A DNA stretch of 5,872 nucleotides from Methanosarcina sp. (lineage in GTDB: Archaea; Halobacteriota; Methanosarcinia; Methanosarcinales; Methanosarcinaceae). Below, one piece after another: positions 4,773 to 5,872 of this stretch (the stretch's first letter is position 1; every line of letters begins with the position of its first letter). The notes beneath the pieces were generated by a model that made no database searches, was not told the origin of the DNA, and saw nothing but the letters and a program-made list of their open reading frames with translations. Position numbers and translations under genes: made by a program. The stretch lies in assembly GCA_013330315.1 (NCBI GenBank), contig DUIO01000109.1, forward strand, positions 2,678 through 8,549. The letters run 5' to 3'.

Positions 4773-4840
4773 TACCCCTCAAAAATCAATACCCCTTCAA
4801 AAATCAATGCCTTTACTCAAATCATGACCCTTTACGATAA
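4773..4840. repeat. degenerate 17-18 bp tandem repeat, about four units
   Basis: Units begin at 4773, 4790, 4808 and 4825. The first two are nearly identical (TACCCCTCAAAAATCAA against one extra T); the third and fourth are diverged (TGCCTTTACTCAAATCA and TGACCCTTTACGATAA). The array ends 13 bp before the TATA box of the ramA-like gene. It could be a row of binding sites for a regulator. Confidence 0.6.
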
Positions 4841-4853
4841 GCCGCGAATTATG

Positions 4854-4860
4854 TTATATA
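4854..4860 (+). promoter_or_regulatory. TATA box, likely promoter of the ramA-like gene
   Basis: TTATATA in an AT-rich setting. Transcription would start near 4884-4888, giving a leader of about 150 nt before the ATG at 5036. Long leaders are common for methylotrophy genes in Methanosarcina. Confidence 0.5.
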
Positions 4861-4896
4861 GATTTAAGCCCAAAATTTAGTTAAAAAAGGACTAAA

Positions 4897-4985
4897 CAGT
4901 GAAGAGCTGCGCAGCCTGTTTCACTGCCTGAACTTACCAGATACACAGTGTCCTGAGTATACGGTATCCTGATGTGGACAGGATA
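4897..4985 (+). other. structured leader of the ramA-like mRNA (two stem-loops)
   Basis: Stem one: CAGTGAAG (4897-4904) with TTTCACTG (4919-4926), including one G-U pair; the loop contains the palindrome GCTGCGCAGC (4906-4915). Stem two: TATCCTG (4965-4971) with CAGGATA (4979-4985) around a 7-nt loop. The segment between (4949-4955, TGTCCTG) could instead pair with bases around 4976-4982, so alternative folds exist. No known riboswitch is recognised, and no T-tract follows. Confidence 0.4.
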
Positions 4986-5025
4986 ACGAGGGCATATTTC
5001 TTAATATTCAATAACTGCTGCAAGT

Positions 5026-5029
5026 GGAG
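5026..5029 (+). promoter_or_regulatory. ribosome binding site of the ramA-like gene
   Basis: GGAG, within GTGGAGT, lies 6 nt before ATG 5036-5038 and fixes that start. Confidence 0.65.
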
Positions 5030-5035
5030 TATAAA

Positions 5036-5872
5036 ATGTACGGGATCGCACTTGATCTGGGTACCAGCGGCTTTAGAGCGCAGCTTATAAACCTAGAAAC
5101 GAAAAAAGTAGTAAAAACTGCCATGACAATGAGGCACCCCCTGCCAGGGGGCAACGTAATTGATCACCTGGATTTCGCGCTGGAAGTCGGTGAAGATATT
5201 GCAAACAATATCATACTGGACGCGGTAGGGAAGATCATTGAGACTTTTGGGGTAGACCCGGTTTGCATCCAGAAAATGGTTGTATGTGGAAACCCTATTC
5301 AGCTTTCGCTTTTCCAGAATTCTGAAATCAGAGACCTTGCATTTGCCGGGAAGAACATGCAAAGAAGGCTTGGGGTCGAAAATGTGGACCGGAGTGCCAG
5401 GGTCTTTCCGGCATCCGAACTTTTCAGAGGAATTGTTGATCCGCCAAATTGTGATATAACAGTGCCTCCGGCTATTGCCCATGAGATAGGAGCCGATGCG
5501 CTGGCAATGATGATCGAAACAGATTTTCTGAACCAGAAAGAAATCTCAATTGTTACTGATTACGGTACGAATGCTGAGATGGCAATAAAAGCAGGAGACC
5601 GGATTATTACGGGCAGCGCGGCTGCAGGGCCTGCTATCGAAGGGCAGGGAATAAGCTGTGGAATGATTGCCAGCCCGGGCGCAATTTCTGATGTAAATCT
5701 CGAAAAAGGTTTCTGGCGGCTTACTGTCCTGAACGAAAAAATGGAAAGTATACCCGGAAACCTTGTAAATCCGGTTACCGGAGAGACCGTGGAGAAAGGA
5801 GAAATTGAAGCGGTAGGAATTACCGGAACCGGGGTAATAGCAGTTATCTCCCTTGCAATGGAAACCGGGCTT
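5036..5872 (+). CDS. ramA: RamA-type corrinoid-protein reductive activase (3' partial)
   Basis: The 279 visible codons run off the window; full-length RamA is about 540 residues. RamA-family proteins use ATP and electrons to return inactive Co(II) corrinoid in methylamine (and related) corrinoid proteins to the active Co(I) state, in the cytoplasm. Sequence signs: ASKHA phosphate-1 loop ALDLGTSGFR (5-14), phosphate-2 loop TDYGTNAEM (174-182), ITGSAAAGPAIEGQG (from about 191) and the adenosine-type motif GITGTGVI (261-268). Other RamA-like blocks are HPLPGGNVIDHLDFA, VVCGNPIQLSLFQN and VPPAIAHEIGADALAMM. The two C-terminal [4Fe-4S] clusters expected in archaeal RamA lie beyond the window. The N-terminus has no 2Fe-2S domain, unlike bacterial RACE proteins. 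The neighbouring methyltransferases fit a methylotrophy locus. It could be a paralogue (RamM, RamQ or a methanol-system activase) rather than RamA itself. Confidence 0.87.
   Translation, partial: MYGIALDLGTSGFRAQLINLETKKVVKTAMTMRHPLPGGNVIDHLDFALEVGEDIANNIILDAVGKIIETFGVDPVCIQKMVVCGNPIQLSLFQNSEIRDLAFAGKNMQRRLGVENVDRSARVFPASELFRGIVDPPNCDITVPPAIAHEIGADALAMMIETDFLNQKEISIVTDYGTNAEMAIKAGDRIITGSAAAGPAIEGQGISCGMIASPGAISDVNLEKGFWRLTVLNEKMESIPGNLVNPVTGETVEKGEIEAVGITGTGVIAVISLAMETGL

Noticed and set aside
3015..5035. Mobile element carrying the fluoride module between the methyl-transfer genes
   Set aside because: The block is more AT-rich and oppositely oriented, but I see no transposase, integrase, terminal repeats or target duplications.
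5093..5482. 129-codon minus-strand frame
   Set aside because: It is antisense to the strongly RamA-like frame, which explains this DNA fully.
1..5872. tRNA, rRNA or CRISPR array
   Set aside because: No cloverleaf-type arms, rRNA segments, or regularly spaced repeats with unique spacers were seen on either strand.

Overview
The window looks like a chromosomal segment of a methylotrophic methanogenic archaeon, most likely Methanosarcina or a close relative. Evidence: two zinc-type (H-x-C...C) methyltransferases of the uroporphyrinogen-decarboxylase fold, one strongly MtaA-like; a RamA-type corrinoid-activating ATPase; archaeal TATA boxes; GGAGG-type ribosome binding sites; and long AT-rich spacers between genes.

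Layout. 1-996 (+) is the 3' part of a URO-D-family methyltransferase, closed by a hairpin/T-tract terminator (1054-1084). 1085-1916 is a long spacer in which I recognise no gene. It holds two inverted repeats, a palindrome next to a TATA box (1768-1792), and a 13-bp tandem duplication over the start of the next gene. 1917-3014 (+) is a full-length MtaA-type methylcobamide:coenzyme M methyltransferase whose frame is colinear with the family but carries an in-frame amber codon (TAG, 2187-2189). In this lineage UAG can be read as pyrrolysine, so this is either a candidate undescribed pyrrolysine protein or a young nonsense allele. 3206-4483 (-) is a fluoride-resistance module. In transcription order it has a TATA box, a fluoride (crcB-motif) riboswitch, the Fluc/CrcB channel gene, an overlapping DUF190 gene, and a second, frameshifted DUF190 copy. 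4484-5035 is a spacer with a small minus-strand ORF, a 17-18 bp tandem repeat and a structured leader. 5036-5872 (+) is the 5' part of a ramA-like gene that runs off the window.

How the parts fit. The plus-strand genes belong to methyl transfer from C1 substrates through corrinoid proteins to coenzyme M. The methyltransferases would demethylate methyl-corrinoid proteins, and the RamA-like ATPase would reductively reactivate oxidised corrinoid. The minus-strand module is functionally separate: fluoride sensing in RNA switches on a fluoride exporter. I would check first the amber codon in the mtaA-like gene and the direct base-pairing route by which the fluoride aptamer could free the crcB ribosome binding site. 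Comparisons with named family members rely on remembered family sequences, not on a search.
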